64,000 bases of DNA, from positions 1 through 64,000 of the forward strand of contig CACJBX010000002.1 of the NCBI GenBank assembly GCA_902591755.1. The letters run 5' to 3'. The position numbers and the translations under genes are program-made. Below the pieces are notes generated by a model that was given only the letters and a program-made list of their open reading frames with translations, ran no database searches and was not told where the DNA came from. This document shows, one piece after another, positions 17,021 through 26,471 of this stretch (position 1 is its first letter; every line of letters begins with the position of its first letter). Source of the DNA: an uncultured Pelagibacteraceae bacterium (lineage in GTDB: Bacteria; Pseudomonadota; Alphaproteobacteria; Pelagibacterales; Pelagibacteraceae).

Positions 17021-17797
17021 TTAAGCTAATTCAATTTCGATAGGGGTATGATCGGAAGGTTTCTCTCTTCCTCTAGGGTCTTTATTAATATTAATTTTTT
17101 TAACATTATCTATTATAGAACTTGAAACTAAAAAATGATCAATTCTCATACCATTATTTTTTTGCCAAGCACCTCTCATATAATCCCAAAAAGTATAGCC
17201 TTCTTTTGTTTCATTAAAATGTCGGTACACATCACTGAAACCTAAGCTTAACATCTCTCTAAATTTTTTTCTTATTTCAAGTCTATATAATGCGTCATCC
17301 TCAAAACTTTTAGGATTATAAACGTCTTCTGCAGCTGGAATTATATTAAAATCTCCTGTTAGAATTATATTTTTATTGGTTTTAGATATAGATTTTAATT
17401 TTTTAATCAAATCATCTAACCATTTTTTTTTGTATTTGTATTTTGGTGTATCAACCGGGTTTCCATTAGGTGTATAAATATTGATTAATTTTATCTTTTT
17501 TTTCTTATGTTCAACTTCCGCAGATATAATTCTAGATTGTTTTAATTTATCTTTAATTATATCAGTTTCGACATTACCTAGCTTTTTTTTGGAAATAATT
17601 GCAACACCATTATAACTTTTTTGACCATGGACGTGGCTTTCGTAATCAAGAGATGAGAACACATCAAAAGGAAAATTAACCTCTTCAGTCTTAATCTCCT
17701 GCATTACCAATATATCTGGTTTATATTTAACTAAATAACTTTTAATATTATCAATTCTTGCTCTTACCGAATTAACATTCCATGATGAAATTAACAT
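17021..17797 (-). CDS. xthA: Exodeoxyribonuclease III / AP endonuclease
   Basis: Base-excision repair nuclease of 258 residues. The ATG at 17797 starts MLISSWNVNSVRAR, the usual N-terminus. Active-site motifs: QEIKTEE (metal-binding Glu), LTGDFNIIPAAEDVYNP, and SDHTPIEIE at the end (catalytic Asp-His). The start codon shares one base with the erpA stop, so the two are co-transcribed. Confidence 0.95.
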   Translation of the reverse strand: MLISSWNVNSVRARIDNIKSYLVKYKPDILVMQEIKTEEVNFPFDVFSSLDYESHVHGQKSYNGVAIISKKKLGNVETDIIKDKLKQSRIISAEVEHKKKKIKLINIYTPNGNPVDTPKYKYKKKWLDDLIKKLKSISKTNKNIILTGDFNIIPAAEDVYNPKSFEDDALYRLEIRKKFREMLSLGFSDVYRHFNETKEGYTFWDYMRGAWQKNNGMRIDHFLVSSSIIDNVKKININKDPRGREKPSDHTPIEIELA

Positions 17798-18114
17798 TAA
17801 AGGGAAAAAGATACACCGCAACCACAAGATGACTTGCTCTGGGGATTATTTATTGTGAATTGCTGCCCAATAAGTTCCTTAGAAAAATCAACCTCTGAAC
17901 CCTTCAGCATATCCGCTGATGTTTTGTCGATTAAAATATTGTTAAAGACTAGATCATCTTCATTCTTAGCTTTATCGAATGAAAAATCATACTGAAAACC
18001 TGAACATCCTCCTCCTTTAATAGCGATTCTAAAAAAAGAACCTTTTTCTTTTTTATCAAGAAGGTAATTGATTTGTTTTATAGCATTATCTGTAAATATA
18101 ATTTCTTTATTCAT
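17797..18114 (-). CDS. erpA: Iron-sulfur insertion protein ErpA/IscA family
   Basis: A-type carrier that delivers Fe-S clusters to apo-proteins; 105 residues from the ATG at 18114 (an in-frame TTG lies two codons earlier). The three conserved cysteines are C37 (GGGCSGFQY), C97 and C99 (SCGCGVSF). Divergent from dgt across 50 bp; xthA follows directly. Confidence 0.93.
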   Translation of the reverse strand: MNKEIIFTDNAIKQINYLLDKKEKGSFFRIAIKGGGCSGFQYDFSFDKAKNEDDLVFNNILIDKTSADMLKGSEVDFSKELIGQQFTINNPQSKSSCGCGVSFSL

Positions 18115-18164
18115 AATCAAACTAAGTTATTACTAATATAATTATATATTTTCTTTTTTAAAGT

Positions 18165-19280
18165 ATGAATAATTACAAAAAATTAGGTGTTTTTAAAAGT
18201 AAAGGTAGATTTTTTAAGGACAAAATAAGTAAATACAGAAGCCCATTTCAAAGAGACAGGGACAGAATCATTCATAGTGCTTCATTTAGAAGGCTAAAGC
18301 ATAAAACCCAAGTTTTTGTAAATACTGACGGTGACCATTATAGAACAAGAATGACTCACTCCTTAGAGGTAGCTCAAATCGCAAGATCAATATCTAAATA
18401 CTTAAATCTTAATGATGATTTGGCTGAAACATTAAGTCTAGCACACGATCTTGGCCACACCCCTTTTGGTCATGCAGGTGAAGAAGTTTTAAATGATTGT
18501 ATGAGTAACCATGGAGGTTTTGATCATAACTTACAAACTCTAAGAATAGTAATGTTTATAGAAAAAAAATATATTGATTTTGATGGTTTAAATTTGTCTT
18601 TTGAAACTTTAGATGGTCTAATAAAACATAATGGACCAATCAAAGATTTATCTAAATTAGAAAATATTATTGGAATAAAATCGTTAAAAAATAAGTTTAA
18701 ATTAAATAAATTTTCATGTTTAGAATCACAGATTTCAAATATTGCAGATGACATTGCTTACAACAATCATGATATACAAGATGGTCTAAAAGCAGGCTTA
18801 TTCACATTAGAAGAATTATTGGAAATCAATTTCTTTAAAGATATATATAAAAAATACAAAAATAAAAAAAAGATAGAATTACAAGTTTTGATACATCAAA
18901 TAATCAGAGACTCTATAGACCTTATGGTAAAAGACATAATAAATAACACTATTCAAAATATAAAAAAAAATAAGATTAAAAATCTCAATAACGTATTTGA
19001 TAACAAGCAAAAGACGGTCGAATTTTCGGATAAACTCAAAGATATTGATTTCAATATAAGAAGTTTTTTAAGAAAAAATATGTATGACCATAAAGATGTT
19101 CAAAGAAGAAACGATGAAGGAAAAAAAATCGTAAATTTTTTATTTAAAAAGCTTTATAGTAATACTAACAATAATTTTTCCATACAAAATTTTGACCAGA
19201 ATAAATCTAGATCAGTTGCAGACTTTATATCCGGAATGACAGATCGTTATGCAATAAATTTATACGAAGAATTAAAATAG
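18165..19280 (+). CDS. dgt: dGTPase-like deoxynucleotide triphosphohydrolase
   Basis: HD-domain enzyme that removes triphosphate from dNTPs; 371 residues. Metal ligands: H65 (RMTHSLEVAQ) and H94-D95 (LAHDLGHTPFGHAG), with a further HD-associated motif NIADDIAYNNHD. The size fits the shorter, Dgt-like subfamily common in alphaproteobacteria. Its stop is immediately followed by the argS ATG (no gap). Confidence 0.92.
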   Translation: MNNYKKLGVFKSKGRFFKDKISKYRSPFQRDRDRIIHSASFRRLKHKTQVFVNTDGDHYRTRMTHSLEVAQIARSISKYLNLNDDLAETLSLAHDLGHTPFGHAGEEVLNDCMSNHGGFDHNLQTLRIVMFIEKKYIDFDGLNLSFETLDGLIKHNGPIKDLSKLENIIGIKSLKNKFKLNKFSCLESQISNIADDIAYNNHDIQDGLKAGLFTLEELLEINFFKDIYKKYKNKKKIELQVLIHQIIRDSIDLMVKDIINNTIQNIKKNKIKNLNNVFDNKQKTVEFSDKLKDIDFNIRSFLRKNMYDHKDVQRRNDEGKKIVNFLFKKLYSNTNNNFSIQNFDQNKSRSVADFISGMTDRYAINLYEELK

Positions 19281-21008
19281 ATGAATATATTTGATTATTA
19301 TCACAGCTCTTTATTAAAAGGTCTTAAAGATTTTGAAAAAAAAGGAGCAATTAAAATCCCAGAAAAAACTAATAGTATCAGTGTGGAGGTCCCACCTGAT
19401 AAGTTTGATGCAGATATTTCAACAAACGTTTGTATGGTTTTGTCAGGTATTAATAAAAGTAAACCAAAAGATATATATGAAAATTATGTATCAAAACTTT
19501 TAAGTAAAGACGATAATTTAGAAAACTTTGAAATTGTAAATCCTGGTTTTGTAAATTTAAAATTTAAAAAGAAATTTTGGAATTCCTTTTTAGAAAAAAT
19601 TGTCCAATTAAAAGAATATGGATCAAATAAGAATGAAAAAACCAAAAAATATTTAGTTGAATTCGTATCAGCTAATCCAACCGGACCATTACATGTAGGC
19701 CACTGTAGAGGAGCCGTATTCGGTGATGTTCTTTCAAATCTACTAAAATTTAATAATCATAATGTTACAAAAGAATATTACATAAATGATCACGGTAATC
19801 AGATAACAAACTTTACTCATTCGGTCTTTTATAGAATTTTAGAATTAAAACACAAAAAAAAATTTCCTGATAATGAAAATCTTTATCCTGGTGAATACAT
19901 AAAAGAAATTGCACAAAATATTATATCAAATTCTAAAATTGATAAGTTTGATGAGTTGGAACCAATTTTTGATGAATTACAAAAACTTTGTATTGAAAAT
20001 TCACTTTTAATCATAAAGTCTAATTTAAAGAAGATAGGTATTGTTCATGATAATTTTGTAAGTGAAAAAAGCATAATCGGAAATAAAGAAGTTGAGAAAG
20101 CTTTAAAAAAGCTAAAAGAGCAAGATTTAGTTTTTGAAGGAAAAATTGAGGCACCTCAAGGAGAGAAGAAAAAAATTTCTGAAACTAGAAATCAATTATT
20201 GTTTAGATCAACAGAGTTTGGTGATGATAAAGATAGAGCTTTAAAAAAAGGTGATGATAGTTGGACATACTTCGCTGGAGATCTTGCTTACCACAACAAT
20301 AAAATCAGTAGAAATTTTGATATACTCATAAATATTCTTGGAGCCGATCATGCTGGTTACATTAAAAGAATAAGTTCTGTTGTAGATGCCTTATCAAAAA
20401 GTAAGCAAAAAATAGAATGTAAAGTAACTCAATTAGTAAAACTTATTAAAGATAATAAACCATTTAAAATGTCAAAGAGGAAAGGTGATTATATTACTCT
20501 TGAAGATTTAATAAATGAAGTGGGAAAAGATGCGGCTAGATTTATTATGTTAAGTAGAGTGAGTGATGTTGAATTAGAATTTGACTTTGAAAAGGTAAAA
20601 CTTAAATCTAAAGACAATCCTTTGTATTATGTTCAATATTCTTATGCAAGAATTTGTTCAATTTTTTCAAATTCAAAAACACCAATTAATAACGATTATA
20701 AAAATTTAGATAAAAATTTTGAATTTAACGATGAAGAAATTAAGATTATAAGAAAACTTTCAGAATGGCCAAAATGTATAGAAACTTCTATAAATAAATT
20801 AGAACCACACCGACTGACCACATACTTGTATCAATTAGCATCTATTTTTCATTCATATTGGAATATGGGAAGAGATAGTGAAGATTTCAGATTTTTAGAT
20901 AAGGATAAGAAAATTGATACGAACAAAGCAGTTTTGTTAAATTGTATTCTATTAGTAATAAAAAATGGTATGGAAATTATCGGAGTCGATACACCGGAAA
21001 ATATGTAA
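19281..21008 (+). CDS. argS: Arginyl-tRNA synthetase
   Basis: Class I synthetase charging tRNA-Arg; 575 residues. An N-terminal Add-1 domain (1-90) precedes the HIGH-type motif SANPTGPLHVGH (130-141) and the KMSKS-type loop KMSKR (396-400). The C-terminal anticodon-binding domain starts near residue 450 (PLYYVQYSYARI). Its stop overlaps the next start (TAATG). Confidence 0.97.
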   Translation: MNIFDYYHSSLLKGLKDFEKKGAIKIPEKTNSISVEVPPDKFDADISTNVCMVLSGINKSKPKDIYENYVSKLLSKDDNLENFEIVNPGFVNLKFKKKFWNSFLEKIVQLKEYGSNKNEKTKKYLVEFVSANPTGPLHVGHCRGAVFGDVLSNLLKFNNHNVTKEYYINDHGNQITNFTHSVFYRILELKHKKKFPDNENLYPGEYIKEIAQNIISNSKIDKFDELEPIFDELQKLCIENSLLIIKSNLKKIGIVHDNFVSEKSIIGNKEVEKALKKLKEQDLVFEGKIEAPQGEKKKISETRNQLLFRSTEFGDDKDRALKKGDDSWTYFAGDLAYHNNKISRNFDILINILGADHAGYIKRISSVVDALSKSKQKIECKVTQLVKLIKDNKPFKMSKRKGDYITLEDLINEVGKDAARFIMLSRVSDVELEFDFEKVKLKSKDNPLYYVQYSYARICSIFSNSKTPINNDYKNLDKNFEFNDEEIKIIRKLSEWPKCIETSINKLEPHRLTTYLYQLASIFHSYWNMGRDSEDFRFLDKDKKIDTNKAVLLNCILLVIKNGMEIIGVDTPENM

Positions 21009-21262
21009 TGATAAAAGAATTAAGATATGTGCTAATTATATTTTTTATCTTAATATTTTTTTTCCTAACAATTAAATACTATTTATCAGATGAACATAAG
21101 AAAAAATACTATAGAACTGTCAACGAAATCAACAATAACTTAAGTATAGATGATCAAAATATACCTATACTAAAAAATGACACTCAAGATATAATTACTT
21201 ACGTTGATGATAAAAATGAAAAGACGAAACCTTTTTCATTCTGGAAACTTTTAAATGAATAA
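21008..21262 (+). CDS. Small single-pass membrane protein between argS and nagZ
   Basis: An 84-residue protein with one strong transmembrane segment (residues ~8-26, YVLIIFFILIFFFLTIKYY) and a polar C-terminal tail. The ATG at 21008 overlaps the argS stop; the tail overlaps nagZ by 8 bp. In other alphaproteobacteria a SPOR-domain membrane protein sits between argS and nagZ. This may be its shortened remnant, but no SPOR domain is visible here. Confidence 0.7.
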   Translation: MIKELRYVLIIFFILIFFFLTIKYYLSDEHKKKYYRTVNEINNNLSIDDQNIPILKNDTQDIITYVDDKNEKTKPFSFWKLLNE

Positions 21263-22217
21263 TCTTAAATCAAGAAAAGCTTTTATAGTTGGATTAAGCT
21301 CAACTAAAATAACAAATAAAGAAAGACTTTTTTTGAGAAAATATAAACCTTGGGGTGTAATTTTATTTGCAAGAAATATCAAATCAGTTGATCAGACTAA
21401 AAAACTTACCAATGATATAAAAAAAATTTTTAAAGATCCCAAATATCCAATTTTAATAGATGAAGAGGGTGGCATGGTAACTAGAGTTAGATCTATAATT
21501 GACAACAGTCATTTTCCTGCAAAATACTTTGGTGACAATTATAAAAAAAATAAAACAAAATCTTTGCTTTATCTAAGAACTTACATTAAACAAATTAGTC
21601 ATTTGTTAAGATATATGGGGATTAGCATCAACACGGTACCTGTTTTGGATATTCCAAGACCATTTACATCAAAGGTTATTGGCACTAGAGCAATTTCGAA
21701 TGACATAAATGTAATTAATAAAATTGGTGAAAAAACAATAGAACATTTTCAAGAAGCCCGTATAGCAACTGTAATAAAACATATTCCTGGTCATGGATTA
21801 GCAAAATCAGACAGCCACTTAAAATTACCTATTGTAGACAAGACTTATGAATATTTAATGAAAAATGATTTTAAAACTTTTAAAAATAAAAAATCATTAT
21901 TTGCAATGACAGCCCATATTCTATTTAAGAAAATTGATGCGAATAATCCTGTAACCCATTCATCAAAGATTATTGGTATTATTAAAAAAAAGATAAAGTT
22001 TAAGAATTTGATAATTAGTGATGATATTTCGATGAAAGCATTAAAATTTAATACTACTTTAAATACTATTAAAGCATTTACCGCAGGTTGTGATTTAGTT
22101 CTTCATTGTAACGGAAAAATCAAAGAAATGACCAAAGTTGCTGAAAATTCAAAAAAATTAAATAAATTTATAATCGAAAAGACTTTAAAATATTATAGAT
22201 TAGTAGGAAATGATTAA
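21255..22217 (+). CDS. nagZ: Beta-N-acetylhexosaminidase NagZ (GH3)
   Basis: Cytoplasmic glycosidase that removes GlcNAc from anhydro-muropeptides in peptidoglycan recycling; 320 residues. Family motifs: DEEGGMVTRV near residue 70, the KHIPGHG loop with the SDSH catalytic dyad, and the nucleophile Asp in ISDDISM. Overlaps scpA by 8 bp. Confidence 0.94.
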   Translation: MNNLKSRKAFIVGLSSTKITNKERLFLRKYKPWGVILFARNIKSVDQTKKLTNDIKKIFKDPKYPILIDEEGGMVTRVRSIIDNSHFPAKYFGDNYKKNKTKSLLYLRTYIKQISHLLRYMGISINTVPVLDIPRPFTSKVIGTRAISNDINVINKIGEKTIEHFQEARIATVIKHIPGHGLAKSDSHLKLPIVDKTYEYLMKNDFKTFKNKKSLFAMTAHILFKKIDANNPVTHSSKIIGIIKKKIKFKNLIISDDISMKALKFNTTLNTIKAFTAGCDLVLHCNGKIKEMTKVAENSKKLNKFIIEKTLKYYRLVGND

Positions 22218-22944
22218 TCAAAGTAATGCATTTAACGTAAACCTAAATCAGTTTAGCGGTCCACTTGATTTATTGTTGGATTTAGCCAAATCTCAAAAAG
22301 TAAAAATTGAAGATATATCGATAACAAAACTAGCAGATCAATTTTTAGAATATATTTCAAAAGCAGGAAAATTAAATTTAGATATTGCCTCAGAATATCT
22401 AGTTATGGCTTCATGGTTAGCTTATTTGAAATCAAAACTTTTATTACCACAAACGGAGGAAGATGAGTTTAAAGTTGATGAAGTAGCAGAAAAATTAAAA
22501 CTACAATTAAAAAAGTTAGAGTTAATCAGACTACTTTCAGATCAAATGCTTAAGAAAAAAAGATTAGGAAGAGACATTTTTATGAGAGGTATTAAAGGTA
22601 AAATCAAATCCATATATAGCGAAAAATACTCAGTAAATTTATATGACTTACTTAAATCTTATTCGACTATTTATATGCAGAAAGATTTCCAAAAAATTAA
22701 TATTCCAAAACTTCCAGTTTTTACTACAGAAGATGGAATAAACAGAATTAAAAGATTTCTTAATAACTTAAATGACTGGAAAAATATAAATGCACTCTAT
22801 CCAGAAAATTTTATGAAATCTAAAGATCAGAAAAAAACTGGCATTGCTGGTCTTTTTGCTGGTTCTTTAGAACTAGTAAAAGAAGGAAATCTACAGATTA
22901 AACAAGACAAAATATTTGATGACATATTTATTAAAAAATCATGA
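22210..22944 (+). CDS. scpA: Segregation and condensation protein ScpA
   Basis: Kleisin subunit that bridges SMC heads with ScpB; 244 residues. The conserved N-terminus is seen as FSGPLDLLLDLAKSQKVKIEDISI, followed by YLVMASWLAYLKSKLLLP. The last 4 bp overlap scpB. The smc gene is not in the window. Confidence 0.94.
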   Translation: MINQSNAFNVNLNQFSGPLDLLLDLAKSQKVKIEDISITKLADQFLEYISKAGKLNLDIASEYLVMASWLAYLKSKLLLPQTEEDEFKVDEVAEKLKLQLKKLELIRLLSDQMLKKKRLGRDIFMRGIKGKIKSIYSEKYSVNLYDLLKSYSTIYMQKDFQKINIPKLPVFTTEDGINRIKRFLNNLNDWKNINALYPENFMKSKDQKKTGIAGLFAGSLELVKEGNLQIKQDKIFDDIFIKKS

Positions 22945-23639
22945 AAAACGAAAAAAAAAATAACAATATAATAAATTTTCCAAATAGTTTAACAAATGGA
23001 GAAAGAGAAGTTGAAGCAATCCTGTTTGCAGCTTCAGAACCCCTTGAAATTGAAAGTATTGAAGCAAGATTAAATAAAAAAGTTGATATAAAAAAAATTC
23101 TAAAAAAACTAGAGAAAATTTATGAAAACCGTGGATTCAATTTGGTTTGTATATCTAATAAATGGTCTTTTAGAACTTCATCAAATTTATCTTCATTAAT
23201 GACTCAACAAAAAAAAGTTGAAAAAAAATTATCCAAAGCATCTATAGAAACTTTATCTATTATTGTTTATCACCAACCAGTTACTAGAGCAGAGATTGAA
23301 GAAATACGTGGGGTTGCTTTTGGAGTAAATACTTTAGATATCTTAATGGAATTAAACTGGGTAAAACCAATGGGTAGAAAGGATGTGCCAGGTAAACCAA
23401 TTCAATATGGCACAACAGATGAATTCTTAAGCCACTTCAATATAAAAAAATTGTCTGATCTGCCTACAATAGAGGAGTTAAGTTCTGCAGGTCTAATTGA
23501 CAGTTCAAATATTGATTCTGCGATTTTTGGAACAGGTAAATTTTATCAAGAGAAACAGGATAAAAAGAAAGAAAACATTTATACCGAAATAGACGATATG
23601 CTAAGCAGTACGTTAGATAAAGAAAACGATGATAAGTAA
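22941..23639 (+). CDS. scpB: Segregation and condensation protein ScpB
   Basis: Partner of ScpA in the SMC complex; 232 residues with two winged-helix domains. Recognised by EREVEAILFAASEPL at the start and SIETLSIIVYHQPVTRAEIEEIRG in the centre. The tail is Lys/Asp-rich and probably disordered. Followed 43 bp later by tatA. Confidence 0.94.
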   Translation: MKNEKKNNNIINFPNSLTNGEREVEAILFAASEPLEIESIEARLNKKVDIKKILKKLEKIYENRGFNLVCISNKWSFRTSSNLSSLMTQQKKVEKKLSKASIETLSIIVYHQPVTRAEIEEIRGVAFGVNTLDILMELNWVKPMGRKDVPGKPIQYGTTDEFLSHFNIKKLSDLPTIEELSSAGLIDSSNIDSAIFGTGKFYQEKQDKKKENIYTEIDDMLSSTLDKENDDK

Positions 23640-23682
23640 ATTATTACTTTTAAATGATTAATAAACGAGCTATAAATAACTT

Positions 23683-23895
23683 ATGAGTATAGGTTTTTGG
23701 CAAATTGCAATAGTTGTTATACTAGTAGTCTTACTATTCGGCAGAGGTAAAATCTCAAGTCTTATGGGTGATGTAGCCAAAGGTATAAAAAGTTTTAAAA
23801 AAGGTATGGCACAGGATCCAACTGACGATCAGGCAAAAAACATCACTGAGAATAACGATCAGACTAATAATCAAGATCCAAATAATAAAGAATAA
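23683..23895 (+). CDS. tatA: Twin-arginine translocase subunit TatA
   Basis: 70-residue pore-forming subunit of the Tat export system. N-terminal membrane helix ([15 protein letters not shown]), the FGRGK hinge, an amphipathic helix ([18 protein letters not shown]) and a polar tail. The order tatA-tatB-tatC is intact. Confidence 0.95.
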   Translation: MSIGFWQIAIVVILVVLLFGRGKISSLMGDVAKGIKSFKKGMAQDPTDDQAKNITENNDQTNNQDPNNKE

Positions 23896-23898
23896 TCA

Positions 23899-24135
23899 AT
23901 GCCACAAATTGGCTGGTTTGAATTACTGTTAATAATTGGTCTAGCAGTAGTTATAATCGGTCCAAAAGATTTTCCAATCGTTTTAAAAAAAATTGGAAGT
24001 TGGTTCGGTTCAATCAAAAGATATATTAGTGCTGTTCAATCAGAAGTTTCCAATCTTGAGGAAAATACTCTTGATTACGAGAATAAAGAAAACAAAGATA
24101 AAAAGGAAGATCTAAAGAAAGATGAGTCAAAATAA
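23899..24135 (+). CDS. tatB: Twin-arginine translocase subunit TatB
   Basis: 78 residues, short for TatB. N-terminal helix ending in the diagnostic GPKDFP hinge (GP with following Pro), then an amphipathic helix and a Lys/Glu tail. TatB with TatC recognises twin-arginine signals. Overlaps tatC by 14 bp. Confidence 0.94.
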   Translation: MPQIGWFELLLIIGLAVVIIGPKDFPIVLKKIGSWFGSIKRYISAVQSEVSNLEENTLDYENKENKDKKEDLKKDESK

Positions 24136-24883
24136 AGACGAAGGTTTTATTAGTCATTTGACTGAATTAAGAAAAAGATTAATTCAATCTTTTGTTTGCT
24201 TATTAGTTTTATTTGTCATTTGTTATATTTTTTCTGAAGAAATATATAATTTTCTTGTAGCTCCTTATGCTGAAGCCGTAAAAAATAGTGAAATTCAAAG
24301 AAGATTAATCTTTACTGCATTACAAGAAACTTTTTTAACTTACATAAAAGTATCTTTTTTTACTGCATTCTTTTTTACTAGTCCTTTTATATTAATTCAA
24401 ATTTGGAAATTTATAGCTCCAGGTTTATATGAACATGAAAAGTCTGCAATCATGCCGTATTTGGTTGTAACTCCAATCTTATTTCTTTTAGGTGGAATGC
24501 TGGTTTATTATTTAATTATGCCTTTAGCGATTAAATTTTTCTTATCATTTGAAAGCACTGGTATAACCACATCATTACCAATACAACTTGAAGCTAAAGT
24601 GAATGAATATCTTTCACTAGTTATGAAATTAATTTTTGCTTTCGGATTAAGTTTTCAATTACCTGTTGTGTTGTCATTGTTAGCAAGAGTTGGTTTTGTA
24701 GACTCTGAGTTCCTTAAAACAAGAAGAAAGTATGTTGTAATTATTATTTTTACAGCTGCCGCAATACTTACTCCACCTGATCCAATCACACAAATTGGTT
24801 TGGCGATTCCATTATTAATTTTATATGAATTATCTATAATTTCGGTAAGAATGATTGAAAAAAAAGTAGAAGAAAATGCATGA
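24122..24883 (+). CDS. tatC: Twin-arginine translocase subunit TatC
   Basis: Multi-spanning receptor of the Tat system; 253 residues with six hydrophobic segments. The conserved cytoplasmic start FISHLTELRKRL and the FxxF...PF loop (FFFTSPFILIQIWKFIAPGLY) are visible. The end overlaps serS by 8 bp. A possible Tat substrate in this window is the M48 lipoprotein at 39973-40797. Confidence 0.96.
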   Translation: MSQNKDEGFISHLTELRKRLIQSFVCLLVLFVICYIFSEEIYNFLVAPYAEAVKNSEIQRRLIFTALQETFLTYIKVSFFTAFFFTSPFILIQIWKFIAPGLYEHEKSAIMPYLVVTPILFLLGGMLVYYLIMPLAIKFFLSFESTGITTSLPIQLEAKVNEYLSLVMKLIFAFGLSFQLPVVLSLLARVGFVDSEFLKTRRKYVVIIIFTAAAILTPPDPITQIGLAIPLLILYELSIISVRMIEKKVEENA

Positions 24884-26132
24884 TATAAAAGAAATTAGAG
24901 AAAATTTAAAAGAATTTTCAAATCAAATAAAAAAAAGAAATGTCGATGTAAAGTTTGATGAAATTTTAGAATTAGACAAAGAAAATAGGTCTTTAATTCA
25001 AGAAAAAGAGAAATTAGAATCTGAAAAAAAATCTATTTCAAAAAGTAAGGATAAATCTTTATTTAAAAAATCTAAAGAACTTACTGACAAAATAAGCGCT
25101 CTTCAAACTAAGCAACTGTCAATAAGCCAAAAATTAAATGAGTTATTATCATCAATACCAAATACACCGTTATCTAGTGTACCAGAGGGTAAGGACGAAT
25201 CTTCAAATAAAGAAGTCGAAAAAAAAGGTTCTATAAAAGAAAGTGAATTTAAAGTTAAGTCTCACTATGAAGTAGGTGAAAATCTTAATATGCTTGATTT
25301 TGATCTTGCCACAAAGACTTCAGGATCAAGATTTGTATTTGTAAAAAACAAACTTGCAAAATTAGAAAGAGCTTTATCAAATTTTATGATTGATGTTCAT
25401 ACAAAAGAAAATGGTTATGAGGAGATATCTCCACCATTACTCGCTAACTTTGATACAATGTTTGGTACTGGACAACTTCCTAAATTTGAGTCTGATCAAT
25501 TTGAAATAAAAATTGATGATAACAATAGAAAATTTTTAATCCCAACTGCAGAAGTTATTTTAACTAATATGGCAAGAGAAAAAACAATTGATATAAAAGA
25601 ATTACCCTCAAGATATGTAGCATCTACTCCTTGCTTTAGAAAAGAAGCTGGAAGCTATGGCAAAGATACAAAAGGAATGATTAGGCAGCACCAATTTTAT
25701 AAAGTTGAACTTGTTAGCCTAGTAGAGCCTCAAAAATGTGAAGAGGAGTTAGAGAGAATGACTAAATGTGCTTCGGGAATTTTAGACAAACTGAAACTGC
25801 CCTATAGAATTGTAGAGCTATGTACAGGAGACATGGGTTTTAGTGCTCAAAAAACTTACGATATTGAAGTTTGGGTACCTTCAGAAAAAAAATATAGAGA
25901 AATTTCTAGTTGCTCAACATGTGGAACTTTTCAAGCTAGAAGAATGAAAGCCAAATATAAAAATTCGAAAAATGAAAAAAATTTTATAGGTACATTGAAT
26001 GGAAGTGGACTTGCAATCGGAAGAACTATGATTGCGATCCTGGAGAATTATCAAGACAAAGATGGATCAATTATAATACCTGACGTATTAAAACCATACA
26101 TGGATAATATTGATAAAATCACATCGAATTAG
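24876..26132 (+). CDS. serS: Seryl-tRNA synthetase
   Basis: Class II synthetase of 418 residues. An N-terminal antiparallel coiled coil (residues ~1-110, Lys/Glu-rich) binds the long arm of tRNA-Ser. Motif 2 is TPCFRKEAGSYGKDTKGMIRQHQF and motif 3 GSGLAIGRTMIAILEN. The overlap with tatC implies co-transcription. Confidence 0.97.
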   Translation: MHDIKEIRENLKEFSNQIKKRNVDVKFDEILELDKENRSLIQEKEKLESEKKSISKSKDKSLFKKSKELTDKISALQTKQLSISQKLNELLSSIPNTPLSSVPEGKDESSNKEVEKKGSIKESEFKVKSHYEVGENLNMLDFDLATKTSGSRFVFVKNKLAKLERALSNFMIDVHTKENGYEEISPPLLANFDTMFGTGQLPKFESDQFEIKIDDNNRKFLIPTAEVILTNMAREKTIDIKELPSRYVASTPCFRKEAGSYGKDTKGMIRQHQFYKVELVSLVEPQKCEEELERMTKCASGILDKLKLPYRIVELCTGDMGFSAQKTYDIEVWVPSEKKYREISSCSTCGTFQARRMKAKYKNSKNEKNFIGTLNGSGLAIGRTMIAILENYQDKDGSIIIPDVLKPYMDNIDKITSN

Positions 26133-26177
26133 GAGTTGTTTTAGTTAATCTAATAGTATAAAAACCAATCTATTATT

Positions 26178-26465
26178 ATGTCTGAATCAGGATTTGCACA
26201 ATTAATACCTTTAATACTAATTTTTGTTATTTTTTATTTTTTCTTAATAAGACCACAACAAAAAAAAGTTAAAGAACATAAGTTGATGGTTGAAAACTTA
26301 AAAAGAGGTGACAAAGTCATTACCTCTGGTGGAATAATAGGTACCGTCGAGAGAATTATTGACGGCGATAAGGCAGAAATTTCTATAACTGATAATGTCA
26401 AAGTTGAAGTTATCAAATCTACAGGTATTCAAGCTCTAATAAATAATACTGACCAAAAAAAATAA
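26178..26465 (+). CDS. yajC: Preprotein translocase accessory subunit YajC
   Basis: 95-residue single-pass protein associated with SecDF. The transmembrane segment LIPLILIFVIFYFFLIRPQQKK with the diagnostic RPQQK follows a short N-terminus, and a small cytoplasmic domain begins GDKVITSGGIIGTV. It is directly followed by secD and secF. Confidence 0.96.
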   Translation: MSESGFAQLIPLILIFVIFYFFLIRPQQKKVKEHKLMVENLKRGDKVITSGGIIGTVERIIDGDKAEISITDNVKVEVIKSTGIQALINNTDQKK

Positions 26466-26471
26466 TTTTAA